A stretch of 64,000 nt of DNA from Hemerocallis citrina (GCA_017893485.1 CM030368.1:172549004-172613003); one strand, 5' to 3'. Positions 1 to 12,252 are shown, counted from the first letter of the stretch. Notes: generated by a model not told the origin, from the letters alone. Numbers and translations: made by a program.

Positions 1-193
1 CTATATAGAACACATTCAAGAATCTGCTAGCTTGGTCGATCAATAACTATATTCTTTTTTGTTCCTAATGATGCTTTTTCTGTAAATGTTCTTTGACTCA
101 GAGTATGGTTAGATTAAATTGCGGCAAAAGTGTATCGATCAAAAGTATACATGACGCATTCCTAAGTAGAAACGTGGTTATTGATCGAGCTTG
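1..193. other. Unassigned flank, possibly rearranged copia LTR
   Basis: No gene is visible. The stretch carries short pieces (cgatcaaaagta, cattcctaa, tagaaacg) that also occur near 577-616 inside the adjacent LTR, so it may be a scrambled LTR copy. It replaces the last 87 bp that the other LTR of the same element has at 20661-20747. Confidence 0.3.
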
Positions 194-1107
194 GCAAGAG
201 GGACAAGAAATGCAAACACACATGACGCAGCGATATAACGTGGTTCGACCCCCAGGTTTACGTCCACACCACCTACATGTAGCAATTCTCCGCCACAAGC
301 GTTCCACTATACTCAAAATCCTTAGTACAGTGATTCTTGGATTCAGGCCGAGAGACCTATTACACCCACAGGACTTCTAATCCAAGTCTCGTTAATCTCA
401 CCGAAGTGGAAAGGAAAAGAAAAGAAAAACTCAAGATCGTTTAAGATCTTGACTAAAGAATACAACCAATTTAACACTCTCACTCGGATTGATTATCAAG
501 AGATTAGTTCAAACTATTTTTCTCAGTAGCAATAAGTAGAGAAGACACAGTGGATTCGTTCTATTAAGTAGAAGAGAAAGTGTATCGATCAAAAGTAGAA
601 ACGATACATTCCTAAAAAGGTATACAGCCTAAGTTGCGGTCGACCGATAAAAGTGTGCGGTCGACCGTTCAGTTCTCTGGTGTAGCTAGAGAGATGAAAG
701 GTCGACCGCTTTCTTTATCAACTGAAGTTGCGGTCGACTGCAACGGTCGATCGGCATTAGGTACGGTCGACCGGTTCTTAGCTGTATAAATTGAATGCAC
801 TTTGTTTTCTTACCATAAACTAATCAATCTTTAATCAATCGTTTACAATAAATATCTCACGAAAATATTACTAAAAATCCAGTCTTGATAGATTGCTTGG
901 AGACCAATTAATTGAGAACTCCTTTTGAATAACTTCCTCTTTTGCCCGTGTATGCAATCTTCTTTTATTACTTTCCTTGTTTGTATATTTGTGAATCTCT
1001 TTTGAATCTCTTTTTGGTGTTAATTGATCTTGAAAATCTGACATACTAAATTCAAACTTATTAGTACAAGTTAGCATGTTTTGTTCACACCAAACTAAGG
1101 GTCAACA
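194..1107 (-). mobile_element. Truncated 3' LTR of SIRE-type copia element
   Basis: This 914-bp stretch aligns end to end with 20748-21661, the inner part of the 5' LTR of the same element. On the minus strand it starts TGTTGACCC at 1107. The final 87 bp (the U5 end, ending GGTGATTCACA in the other copy) are missing and replaced by unrelated sequence at 1-193. The first 200 bp differ from the 5' LTR at close to one base in ten by eye, so the element is old. The U3-side portion (about 635-775) carries a cluster of CGGTCGACCG-like palindromes described in the findings. Confidence 0.85.
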
Positions 1108-1895
1108 ATCTTCCCCTTTTTGTGTGAACAAAACATGCATGAATGTTTGAAACTTAAAACGAAGCATATAAAATACTCCCCTTGAATTTAGTACATCATG
1201 TAATACAGATTTTCATAAATAAAGAGTAAATACTCCCCCTGAATACAATGTCACCTATAATACAGAACTTAAAGAACAAGTATATGGGAGGGAAGAGAGA
1301 TGAGAGTATTAATTCATGAAATGATTTGAAAACCGTTGTGAAAATCGTTTGAAAACATTCTAAAAACATTCTCCCCCGTTTTGGAACACACCAAAAGGGG
1401 ATGGATATATGAGACATAAGTAAAATAATCCTTGGAAAGTTTGTAAAACCAATCATCAATTAAAATAATGAAGAGACACATTCGAGGATATTACAAGGAA
1501 TACCGACTTAGAAAAACATGGAAGAGAATCTTCTTACATGATACCGTTGATAACGAGACTCTTTGATGTACAGTGAGAGCTCTACATAATATCATAGATT
1601 TGAGATTCTCCCCAATACACATGAAAGCAACAAAGAAATCAAGAAATGGAGAGAGGAATCATTGATTTTATAAAATTTCAAAAAACAAGACCAGAGAGAG
1701 AGCCGGTCGACCGCAAAACACGATTTTTGCAAAAACTATTCAGAGAGCATACCGATCGACCGCCACCTATGGTTTTTCAAAAGAAAATTTCTAGAGAGCA
1801 AACCAGTCGACTGCAAGGTCGATCGAAAAATCAACAGAAGCCACAAAGGACGAGCCGGTCAACCGTACAGTCGACCGACTCACACAAAACATCTT
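1108..1895 (-). mobile_element. Copia 3' untranslated region with polypurine tract
   Basis: Between the LTR edge at 1107 and the polyprotein stop at 1896 there is no coding sequence. On the minus strand an A/G-rich run (AAAAAGGGGAAG, about 1110-1121) directly precedes the LTR and is the expected polypurine tract. Positions 1700-1885 contain further copies of the GGTCGACC-type palindrome, outside the LTR. Confidence 0.7.
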
Positions 1896-3899
1896 TTAGG
1901 AGGAAAAATCGATAACATTTAATGCCCCTCTCAAGAAGTAAAAACGTTTTTCGTCTAAAGGTTTTGTAAAAATATCTGCTAGTTGTGAATCAGTAGAAAT
2001 ATACTCAAGTAAAATATCTCCTTTTTGAAAGTGATATTTAATAAAATGATATCTAATATCAATGTGTTTTGTGCGACTGTGTTGGTTAGAATTTTTAGTC
2101 ATGTGTACGGTACTAGTGTTGTCACATTTTATGGGGATGTGGTCGAAGAATACCTTATAATCCTCGAGTGTGTGTTTCATCCATAATATCTGCGCATAGC
2201 ACGAACCTGCCGCAATATATTCAGCTTCGGCAGTCAAAAGAGTAACAGAATTTTGCTTCTTGGATGCCCAAGAAACAAGGCAGTCGCCCAAGAAGTGACA
2301 TGTACCACTAGTGCTCTTTCTATCGGTTAAGCTGCCAGCATAATCTGCATCGGAGTATCCTACAAGAGAGAAATTTCTATTTTCGGGTACCAAAGACCAG
2401 TGTTTGGTGTGCCTTTAAGATATCGAATGATACGCTTAAGGGCAACTAAATGTAATTCTTTGGGACACGATTGAAAACGTGCACATAAACAGACACTAAA
2501 CATAATATCAGGACGCGATGTAGTAATATAAAGCAAACTACCAATCATATCTCTGTAAGTAGAAATATCAACGTTATTACCAGTTTCGTCTTCAGATAGC
2601 TTAGTGGTAGTGGCCATTGGAGTTTTGTAGGCATTTGCATTTTCAAGTCCGAATTTCTTGACAAGTTCTTTGGCGTTTTTTGATTGATTTATAAATATTC
2701 CATCTTTTCTTTGTTGTATTTTAAGTCCAAGGAAATAGGTTAGTTCGCCCATCATACTCATTTAGAACTCATCCTGCATTTGCTTTGAAAACTCCTTGTA
2801 AAGATTTTCATTAGTAGACCCAAATATGATATCATCAATATAAATTTGTACAATCAAAATGTCTTTAAAAACATGCTTTATAAAAAGTGTAGTGTCTACT
2901 TTTCCTTTAGAAAAACCTATGTGAAGAAGAAACGAGCTCAACCGTTCATACCAAGCACGAGGGACTTGCTTCAAACCATAAAGAGCTTTATCAAACCGAA
3001 AAACGTGGTTTGGGTGTGTGGGATCAGTAAATCCCGGTCGTTGTGCTACATAAACTTCTTCAGAAATAAAGCCATTTAAGAAAGCACTTTTGACATCCAT
3101 TTGAAATAGAGTGAAATCCATGTATGCAGCAAAAGCAAGCAAAATACGAATAGCTTCTAGCCTAGCAACTGGGGCAAAAGTTTCATTAAAATCTACACCC
3201 TCTTGTTAATTATAACCTTGAGCAACAAGACGGACCTTATTCTTAGTTATTGAACCGGATTCGTCTAACTTGTTCCTAAACACCCACTTAGTACCAAGGA
3301 TGGTCCTATTGTGAGGTCGAGGAACAAGTCTCCATATTTGATTCCGTTTAAATTGATTAAGTTCTTCTTGCATGGCAATGATCCACTCATTGTCTTGCAA
3401 GGCCTTCTTAATGTTCTTAGGTTCAAGTATGGAAACGAAAGCGGTAAAACACATAAAATTATAAGCTTAAGCATGAGTAGTTACCTACCCCTTTAGACAT
3501 ATCATTCCGTATAAGAGATGGGGGATGACTGGACATTGTTTTCCATGCGGGACGTTTCTCACTTGTGGGGTCTTGATGTTGTGTATTTTCATCTTCCATT
3601 GCATCAATTTGTTCTGTAGGTATTTCATCATTTTGGTTTTTAGGTTCATCTTTGTCTTGAAGCACCATTTGATTTTGATCACTTGCTTGTGGTTCTTCTT
3701 CAATATGAACATGTTTCTTTTCAACACGAACCCCTGCCTCATCATCATCAACAACATGTAATATTTCTTTGGAGTAGGGGTTAGATTCATCAAAAACAAC
3801 ATCAATAGATTCTTAAGTAATGCATCTTCTTTTGTTAAATACACGATATGCTTTGCTATTAAGAGAGTATCCTAGAAAAATACCTTCATCACTTTTACG
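1896..3899 (-). pseudogene. Copia polyprotein: integrase C-terminus, reverse transcriptase, RNase H (broken)
   Basis: Minus-strand fragments read in order as the end of integrase, reverse transcriptase and RNase H of a Ty1/copia polyprotein. The RT part has MDVKSAFLNG and the YIDD catalytic motif (about 2830). The RNase H part has SDADYAGS, AEAEYIAA and KHIDIRYHF, and ends with DIFTKPL before the stop at 1896. It is a relic: an in-frame TAA at about 3206 sits where CAA would fit, another TAA at about 2762 follows MQDEF, and there is a frame change near 2390. The wording of the RT motifs resembles the SIRE/Maximus lineage. The 3899 edge is not a natural end: the reading frame resumes at 7218 after removal of the solo LTR. 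Confidence 0.9.
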
Positions 3900-3904
3900 A
3901 TCAA

Positions 3905-6900
3905 TGTAACACCCCGAATTCCAAAATACAACTGAATTCGAAGTTCCACAGAATCTTTACACTTCTTTCGTACAATTTTACAAGGAAATAAAAACATTTC
4001 TTACATCAGAGTTATATTATACCTTTACATCATTACAGCGGCAGCAATTTTACAGTAAATTACATGAAATAATATTTAAATCAATCTTTGAGCAGCATGT
4101 ATACTTCAATTTTTCAAGCATCCTTACCCTGCATGTAAAACTGTGGGCGCGTCAATTCATTCACCTGACGAAATATTATACACGGCCATCCTCTCTATAC
4201 CGGAAACAGTATAACGATTCTCAATACTTAGCAAACCACAAACTTGTTCACAAACAAAGCTAAAGGGACTATCCTATTGATGTCGTGTTGTGAATGTGCA
4301 CTTAGTCCTTAATGCAAATATTTTCATTATATGACACTAATGCATACTTGTTCAGAGTCTATGCAGCCCATACTACATAGGTCCGAGGGCAAGCCCTTAA
4401 CTGTTCTTCATCTTGTAGGGTTCAATCCCTCATCATGACTTAATCTACTATTGTAACTACGGTAAGTATCCTAGATGTTTTATGACTTACGAACTCATGT
4501 CTAGGCACCCTGGAGGGAATCCCAACGCACTGACACATGACTCATCATGCAGACATCCTGTGGTAATTTAGCTCCTACCATAGACATGACACCATCCGCA
4601 ATCGTCAAACACCCCACGAGCGTCGCCACCAGGACGGTACTCTGGAGTAGTATCCACGTCCTACTAATGACGCATCATGGGACATCCTGTGAACTCTCAC
4701 GCCGCCAATCCAATGGCCCTCATACTCAATATTTTTCTCTTACTTTCATCACATCTTCACTATGTATCTAATCCTTAGTTTAATTGAATCATGAATAAAA
4801 TCAATCCCTTAGAGTTTAGCACTCCCACTATACCGGTCTTATTCATTTATTTCACATGACCCAAACCTTGATCTTTTCACTTCAAATATCATTTTTACCT
4901 TTCTTTTATTGCCGGTATAAGGCTTAGCTACACCCTAGTTCTCAATTTCAACTCATAATTACAACATCGAACTTTTCATACTCATAAAGTCTTTTCATGA
5001 CTAATCACAATTCACATTTCATAAGCATAGTATTCATGTATCCATATCCTTCATAACTCATCACATTCGATATTTCAATTCCATACACAATTTATGCGTA
5101 AAAAAAAATAAGTTTCGACTAGTAGTATTCAGTAGTTCATTTATTCCACGAATCTCTTATTCTCATTTCAATACGTACTAAACTCACAATTTATAAGTTC
5201 AATTAATTACACAAATCACAATTTTCAAAATTCCTCATTACTAATTCTCATTTTAAAACCCTTAAAAAATAACTCATTTATTTTTCCTTTATTTCAAAAG
5301 ACAATTTAATTTTAAAAAAAGAAGTTCTTTCTTGCAAATAACCCCAATTTCTCAATTATATTTTCCCCAAAAGTTATAAAAATTTCTTTCATGAAGTCCA
5401 AATAATTTCAGTAATTTTTCCATATTTTTCCTAAATTTTAATTTATTTTAAAAACTCAAAATAGTATTAATTTTCCCAAAAACAAATTTTAAACCAAAAC
5501 CCCCATCCGGATTCGAACCCACAACCAGTGGCCCAAAGGACAGCGCCCAAGATCACTGCACGAAGTCACCGAGATGATATGATAGGGGTTTATAATCCCT
5601 ATGTATTGGTCTTTCGGTATTTAGGGTTTTAACAAAAAAAACAAAAACGAAAAGCCTCATTCTCAGTATCGAACCCGAGACCAGTGACTTAGTCCCCGCT
5701 ACTGTAGCGATTGAAACTCTTCCGACCAATTGGTCTAAGTGACCATATCGTTTTGAAAAGGATTTAATTAGGTTTGAACTAGCTCTTTGTTCAAATCTAT
5801 ATCTCATGAATTCTCACAACAATTTTGTTTCTTTTTCTTCTCTTTTGAAAGCAAACTTTTTCAGATTTTAATATACATAAATCTACAGTAAACCAATATT
5901 TTTATAAACATTATTCGCTTTATAAAACATGTATTTTAGTCCTAATTTGTGTTCCATGTCCATAATTTCGACATTGAGAACAATAGCACATTTCTTCATA
6001 ATTTAGAGTTAGGTTTCCACAAATCACTATATTCTTTTGTTCTCTTTCGTATTGACATCCTACTACATTTTTAGAACACAGAATCTCATCTTTCTACAAA
6101 ATAAAATCTATTTTTGTCAACTAATTACACATGATGCATTCAATCAACTATTCGCAAATATAAATTTTTACCATAACATTCATGTAGCACAGCAATATGG
6201 AGATTTCCAACACATTAAGTAACAATTATTCATTAGCAATCAATCCATCAATTATTCTCTAAATTACCACTCTACTTTTAATTAAACGGGCATGGTTCCA
6301 ATTTCTCACTAGTTGATTCATATAATTTCATTAAAATCATACCTAGCATGATATCTAATTCTAGAAGTATGAGAAACACCCACCTCTTTGGAGAAAAACG
6401 AAATAAAAGCTCCTAGAGTCTCCTAGAATGCAAGAGAGTAGCCTTCTCCTCCTAGATTGTGTTGTAAAATACTCCCCTTCTTGTTCTTGTGCAACCCGAT
6501 GCTTTACTTGCTTGGGGATGGGGCCGGCCTCCTTGGTTGGGACACACACAATTTCACACTCACTCTTTTACTCCCTAATGTATTTCTCTCCTATATAATT
6601 TCTTCCTTTCAATTATTTCTTAGTGTAGTATGCATGAAGGTAAAAGGGGTATTTATACTAGTTCTAGGATGGATTGGAGGGCTAGGATTTCATTAGATGG
6701 TTGGAGATGGATGGTTAGGATAGGATGGGAAGTTGTAGCAACCACCCATAAGCAAGTAACCACCCATGCACACACACCCACTCTCCCATCTTCTCTTATG
6801 CATACCCGGCCTCTAGGGTGTGCAAAGCACACTACGTGCATGCACGTCCCCCCCCCCCCTCTATTTGAAATTTGTACAAATTTAATTAATCAATTGTTCA

Positions 6901-7212
6901 CCATTTGTGTCTACATGACAAGTTGTGACAATTTAAAGGATTAATTAAGTTTGTGGACTTCAAAATAGTGGGCTTAGGCTTATGGGCTAAATAATAAAGT
7001 ATTTAATTATTAGAGTGGGCTCAAAATAAGAAAATAATGTTTAGGATTTATAAAATAGGCTTTTTAGGAAAAAAAATAAAGGAAAAGAAAGAAATAATTG
7101 TTCATACTACAAAAGGAAATTTTATAAAAATAAATATACATACGAAATTTTGCACGTGCACAACACGTGAAAATCAACATTTTTTATTAAAATGAAAGTT
7201 TAGGGTATTACA
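3905..7212 (-). mobile_element. Solo LTR A (Tekay-like Ty3/gypsy) inside copia
   Basis: A 3308-bp sequence running TGTAACACCCCGAATTCC to GGGTATTACA is flanked by the perfect 5-bp TSD ATCAA (3900-3904 and 7213-7217). Removing it plus one TSD rejoins the copia integrase in frame (LGKFD followed by RKSDEGIFLGY). There is no internal region, primer site or second LTR, so it is a solo LTR left by recombination. The transcriptional sense is minus, judged from the related LTR pair of the full Tekay element and from a TATAAATA-type box on the minus strand near 6648-6656. It contains two tRNA-like segments (about 5505-5595 and 5655-5745) and a C10 run at 6849. Confidence 0.92.
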
Positions 7213-7217
7213 ATCAA

Positions 7218-8350
7218 ACTTTCCCAAATTATTAAGAGTATTTAAAATGAATACTTTGCATCCGAAGACATGAAAGTAGCTTAGGTTGCGAGTTTTGCCA
7301 TAATATAGTTTAAAAGGGGTTTTTTCAAGATACTTTCTGATGATTACTTGGTTTATGGTATAGCATGCTGTATTAATAGCCTCTGCCCAAAATAACTTAG
7401 GTAAATCTTTTTCATTAAGCATTGTGCGGGCCATTTCTTGAAGAGATCGATTCTTCCTTTCAACAACTCCATTTTGTTGGGAAGAGCGAGGACATGCGAA
7501 CTCGTATTTTATTCCCTTTTTATCACAAAATGATGTGAAGAGTTTGTTTTGAAATTCCCCACCATGATCACTACGAATAGTAACAATGGTGAGACTTTTC
7601 TTATTTTCCACTCGACCACAGAATTTTTGAAATACATGTACTATCTCATCTTTTTGTAGTAAGAAGGCAATCCAAGTAAATCTACTATAGTCATCAACAA
7701 TAACAAATGCATATCGTGCACCACCATTACTGCGTGTTCGTGATGGTCCAAAAAGATCCATGTGCAAAAGTTCAAGAGGTCTAGAAGTTGATACCATTTT
7801 CTTTGGTCTGTGAGAACTTTTTGTTTGCTTACGTAATTAACATGACTCATATGGTTTGTCCTTTTCAAACTTAATTTTGGGGATTCCTCTCACAAGCTCT
7901 TTGCTTACAAGTTTGTTGAGGTTGTCCATGTGCGTGTGACCAAGCCTACGATGCCATAGCCATCCATCCTCATTCCATGCAACAAAGCATCTCATACTTT
8001 CCTGTGCTAATTCATTTGAATTTATAACATATACATTATTGCATCTGTTAGCAAGAAGTAAACAATCTTTATTGTTATCTAATACAGTGCATGTGTTTTT
8101 ATCAAAAGTGACAATATACCCTTTATCACATAGTTGACTAACACTAATTAAGTTATGCTTTAAACCTCTTACCAATAGAACATCCTCAATGAAGTATGAG
8201 GAACCGAAGCTAATTTTACCTTTACCAATGGTTTGACTAGTGCTATTGTCTCCAAAGATGATGTCCTTTCCCTTTTCCCTTGATAGTGATGAAAAGTATC
8301 TTTGGTCACCAGTCATGTGATTTGAACAACCACTATCAAGGTACCACCGA
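7218..8350 (-). pseudogene. Copia protease and integrase (broken)
   Basis: Read on the minus strand, the protease active site LDSGCSNHMTG lies at about 8310-8340. It is followed by the GAG-pre-integrase segment (WHRRLGHTHMDNL) and the integrase core. The core shows all three acidic positions: D in LHMDLFGP, D in RSDHGGEF and E in NGVVERKN. A TAA near 7837 interrupts the frame just after YESC in the zinc-binding part, and a frame shift follows. The protein is cut at 7217 by the solo LTR and continues at 3899. Family knowledge: the integrase joins the cDNA to chromosomal DNA. This copy cannot make it intact. Confidence 0.9.
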
Positions 8351-9720
8351 TCTTTAGTCTTGATACGTTGGGGTACCTACACCAAGATTAGTAGGCATAA
8401 CTTTGCGTACCCAAGTTTGTTTTGAACCTGCATTTGTATCCTTTCTCACCCACACAAGATTAATATTTCCTTTTGGTGAACAGTTATAAGAAATATGCCC
8501 TAGTCTACAGCAAAAATTACATGTGATTCGACTATGCCTTGGGTCATGCACACTTGTATGATTTATTTTTGTTTTGTAATTGTGTTGATTTTTATACAAG
8601 TGTGTATGACATGATGGTTTTTGATGAGGTATTGGCTCTTCGTAACCAAGCCCTCTATTATCATGATAGGATCTTGAATCCTTTGTAATAAAGTAACTGG
8701 GCCCTTCATGCTTTTCAATAATTTTTTCGAGCTCAATTACCTTTTTACACGGTCCTTTTCTATTTATCTCATCGTCTTTTGAGTTCCAACGAAGAGTATC
8801 TAGTGTGGCATCAAGAATCCTATTTTAATTAAGGGTTTCATTACAACTTTCCACTACTTCATCAAATTTCTTTTTACATTCATCTAAGTCATTTGTGAGC
8901 TTGGCAATATAGACAGATTTCTCCTGAATCTCTTTTAAGTGATCATCATGCTTTGCTAGCGATTCACAAATTTGTTGTTTCAACATCTCATTTTCTTCTA
9001 GCAAAATATCATGATCTCTTTGACATGACTCAAGTTTTTCAAAAATTAGGGCATTCTTATTTTTCAGTTTGTCATTTTTTGTTATGCAGGCGTCATGTAT
9101 CTCATTAGAATTTTATTTATATTGTCTAAGTTCACGACTTAGTTTCTTGGCATAGTCTTTCAAATCATTACATATGTCTACGAGTTCATCATAAGTTGGT
9201 TGTTTGATTACCTCTTCTTGAGAAGGTGATTGCACCTCATCACTCCCAAGAGCCATGAAACTGACGTCGCTGTGATCTTGCTCTTCCTCACTTGAGTCTG
9301 AGTCTAGCCAAGTCGCCTTTAGCGCCTTCTTCTTCTCTCTTGGATTTGAGCGATAATATTCCTTTTTCCTGTCTTGTTGACTGGGGCAGTTTGCACGGAT
9401 GTGTCCGGACCTTTTGCACTTATAGCATATGTCCTCTTTCTCCTTTTCCCTTTCTTCTTGATACCTGCCATATTTTTTGTTTTTGAGGTACGTACGAAAT
9501 TATCTTGTTAATAGAGCAATGTCCTCATCTGACTCCTCATGTTCTGAATCAGTTTTTGATGGTCGAGCCCTTTCTGCTTTTAGTACAATAGTTCTCTCCT
9601 CAGTCTTTGGTTCGATCCCGATATTCTGCCTGTATCGTTTTGTCTCCAACATTTCCATCTCGTATGTTTTTAGCTTCCCTTGAAATGTATAGTAGTCAAA
9701 TCCCTTCTCTTCGAGAGTCT
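8351..9720 (-). pseudogene. Copia gag C-terminal part with two zinc knuckles (broken)
   Basis: Minus-strand reading gives a CCHC zinc knuckle CYKCKRSGHIRANCP (about 9376-9421). A long hydrophilic, coiled-coil-like region with several stops follows (about 8600-9240), then a second CCHC knuckle CNFCCRLGHISYNC (about 8475-8520). The coiled-coil insert and second knuckle ahead of the protease are typical of the SIRE/Maximus branch. Upstream, the gag reading TLEEKGFDYYTFQGKL is cut at 9720-9731 by the MULE-like element and resumes beyond 11024. Confidence 0.8.
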
Positions 9721-9731
9721 CTCTTACTGTG

Positions 9732-11023
9732 ATGCACGGGTACTCCAAAAACACCCCCATACCAGTATCGGGTGTGTATCGGGTGCGGATACGCACGGAT
9801 ACGCTCCGGATACGCACCCAATACGTATCCGGGGTGTTTTTAATTAAAAAAAAGGGAAAAAAGCTAGATACGGGATCAGGTACGTCCGGGTGCGCCCGGG
9901 TATGCGATGGGTATGCGATGGGTGCACTCGGTATGCCCGTTAAAGGGAGAAAAAATACACAACCCTTTCATCTACCTCTCTCTCTCTCTTTCTCTCTCTC
10001 TCCATCTCTCTCCTAACTCAAAAAAACAAATCGAAATCCCTTATCTCTTCGAACCCTAAATCCCCAAAAAAAAAAATTCTCCCCTCTCTCCAAAATCGAT
10101 CTCGTTTCTCCCCAAAATCGATCGACATCGCACGCTCAACGACCTCAGCTCATCCTCGACGCTGTCTCTCTCGCCGACGTCGACCTCATCCTCGACGCTC
10201 GACGACCTCGTCGCTCAACGTCGCTATCTCTCCTCCTGTCTCTCCTCGACGTCAAATCTCCACTGCCTCGACTAAGACATGGACTCCACAACACTATTGC
10301 TCATCCTCTCACAGTCGCGCATGTTCTTCGATCTTCACTTCTTCAATTCTCACAGTCGCACGTCAAATTCCTCCAAGGTTCGATCTTCACTTCTTCAGTT
10401 CTTCTTCTCTCTCTACAAAATACAGAATAGTTGAAAATAAATTAGATTGAGAAATATGAAAATAAATTAGATGTTTTTGTTCTTCTTCACAGAGTTAGAG
10501 GACATTTGTTAAAGAGGTGAGATTGTTTCCAAAGAAATTATTAGTTTTTGTTATCTATGTTCTCAAAGAAATTGTAATGAATGAATTACTTTGTAATGTG
10601 TTGATTTTGGTAATGATATTGAAATATTCGCTATTAAGTTGCTTACTATTATCATATTATGTTAATAATTAAGTTAAATTTCTATTTATTATTATGTTCT
10701 TCAATGTCTTTCATTGCTAATCTATTTTTTGTTTTTAGGACTTATGATTCCCATCTTTGAAGCTCCCACCAATGAAAGCAAAAATGTCGTAGGTGCAAAA
10801 TAGAGGTATGGTTACATTTACAATTTCTAGTTTACAATCATTCTTCTAGTTATTATAATTTTTTGAAATTTTATATTTTTTTTACATAATGTATAATAAA
10901 TTTATTATTTTTATATTCAACATACCCTTAACGTATCCGTATCCTAAATTTTTGAGAAATCACGTATCTGTGTACCCGAGTCGTGTCGTACCCGTATCCC
11001 GTACCCGTGTCCGTGCTACATAG
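9732..11023. mobile_element. MULE-like (or hAT-like) non-autonomous DNA transposon
   Basis: The element begins TGATGCACGGGTAC on the plus strand, and its other end read inward is TGTAGCACGGACAC, so it has imperfect terminal inverted repeats rich in ACGGGTAC/ATACG blocks. It is flanked by CTCTCTTACTG (9721-9731) and CTCTCTCATTG (11024-11034), an 11-bp duplication with two transitions. Removing the element and one duplication restores the copia gag frame (KAAAMRE then TLEEKGF). The interior has a CT-repeat leader (about 9972-10015), a GC-rich stretch with GACGTCGACCTC repeats (10130-10270) and AT-rich sequence, resembling a gene 5' leader. No transposase is visible. The TSD length favours MULE over hAT, but this is not certain. 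Confidence 0.7.
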
Positions 11024-11118
11024 CTCTCTCATTGCCGCGGCCTTAACATCCCACTCTGGTGTGAGACAGCTTATGAGCTTGACAACCTTTCGGTCATCAT
11101 CAAGCCCCTTACCTAAGC
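11024..11118 (-). pseudogene. Copia gag middle fragment
   Basis: A short minus-strand piece reads GLDDDRKVVKLISCLTPEWD, the core of the UBN2/retrotransposon gag region of SIRE-type elements. It is isolated between the MULE-like insertion on one side and the solo LTR with TSD TAAGC (11114-11118) on the other. It connects to the gag N-terminal part at 20111 and to the C-terminal part at 9720. Confidence 0.85.
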
Positions 11119-11398
11119 TGTAATGCCCCGATTTTTCATTTAATGAAAAATTATTTATTTTGCACGTAGTGTGCACGTGCAATAATTTTTGTAATTATTT
11201 TCATCATGATGAGTATAGATATTTAAATATGTGCTTTTAATTACTTCTATATAAAAGCCTTCTTTCAATTAAACAAAAAGTCTTTTTCTTAAAGCCCAAA
11301 ATTAAATTCATTTATTTTATTTTAAAATTATTATTTTGGCCCATAAACTAAAGCCCATGAGTTAATTTATTTTTAAATACACTACAAACTGCACAGGC

Positions 11399-11770
11399 TA
11401 TAGCGGCGCTTTTACAAAGCTATAGCGGCGTTTTTTGGCGCCGTTATAGCTCATAACGGCGCTTCTGAAATCGCCGCTAAAAGCGCCGTTAGAACGAGCG
11501 TCGTTATAGCCATATAGGCTATCGCGGCGTGTTCGGACACCGCCGCTATAGGGTGTCCACCTATAACGGCGTTGCCAAACCGCCGTTATAGGAGCGTTTC
11601 GTTTTTTAAAAATAGCTATAGCGGCGCTTTTTCCAAGCGCCACTATAGCACAACGATTAAAAAAACTAGCGTTGGTACCCTACTGCGGCGCTAGCCTAAC
11701 GCCGCGATAGAGGGGGCTGAGAAGCTGTAGTACCTATTGCGGCGTTTCGTGGTAAACGCCGCGATAGGGG
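11399..11770. repeat. CACTA subterminal repeats (left end)
   Basis: Direct and inverted copies of a roughly 10-bp core (TATAGCGGCG / CGCCGCTATA and variants) recur about every 20-30 bp. Such arrays are the binding sites for the TNPA-type protein in En/Spm elements. Minus-strand open frames here are by-products of the repeats, not genes. Confidence 0.85.
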
Positions 11771-12207
11771 TTTTTTTTTATATAAAATTTTCAATTGAAA
11801 AATCCAGTAATTAATCGCATATTACAAATACATTTAATTATATTAAATTTAAATACAAATCAGGTAAATCAATAGTATCATAATCAAGAACCAAAAGTCA
11901 CACATCACAAAAAACAACTCAATAGAAAACAAAATATGTAACACATATAAACTGTCATACGACGAGTATCAAATGTATATGTTGTACAACACTTAGTTAT
12001 TACAAAGCATAGATATAATTCCTATAAAACATTTTAAAAAAAGTCCAAATTCAACAAACTACAGCAGGGGTGTTTCCTCGTGTGGCCGCTTCCAATTCCA
12101 TCGTTATTTTGCCCTAGTGTATGTGCGTGACTGGAAACCGATGGAATACGCTGGCCTTGTAGAAAAAACATAAATATTTCAGTAAAGTAATGGATATGAG
12201 AGGCAAC

Positions 12208-12209
12208 AC

Positions 12210-12252
<43 letters not shown>
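12208..12252. repeat. (CACATA)n microsatellite
   Basis: About seven copies of a CACATA hexamer, ending in a short CA run, lie inside the CACTA element. Confidence 0.9.
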
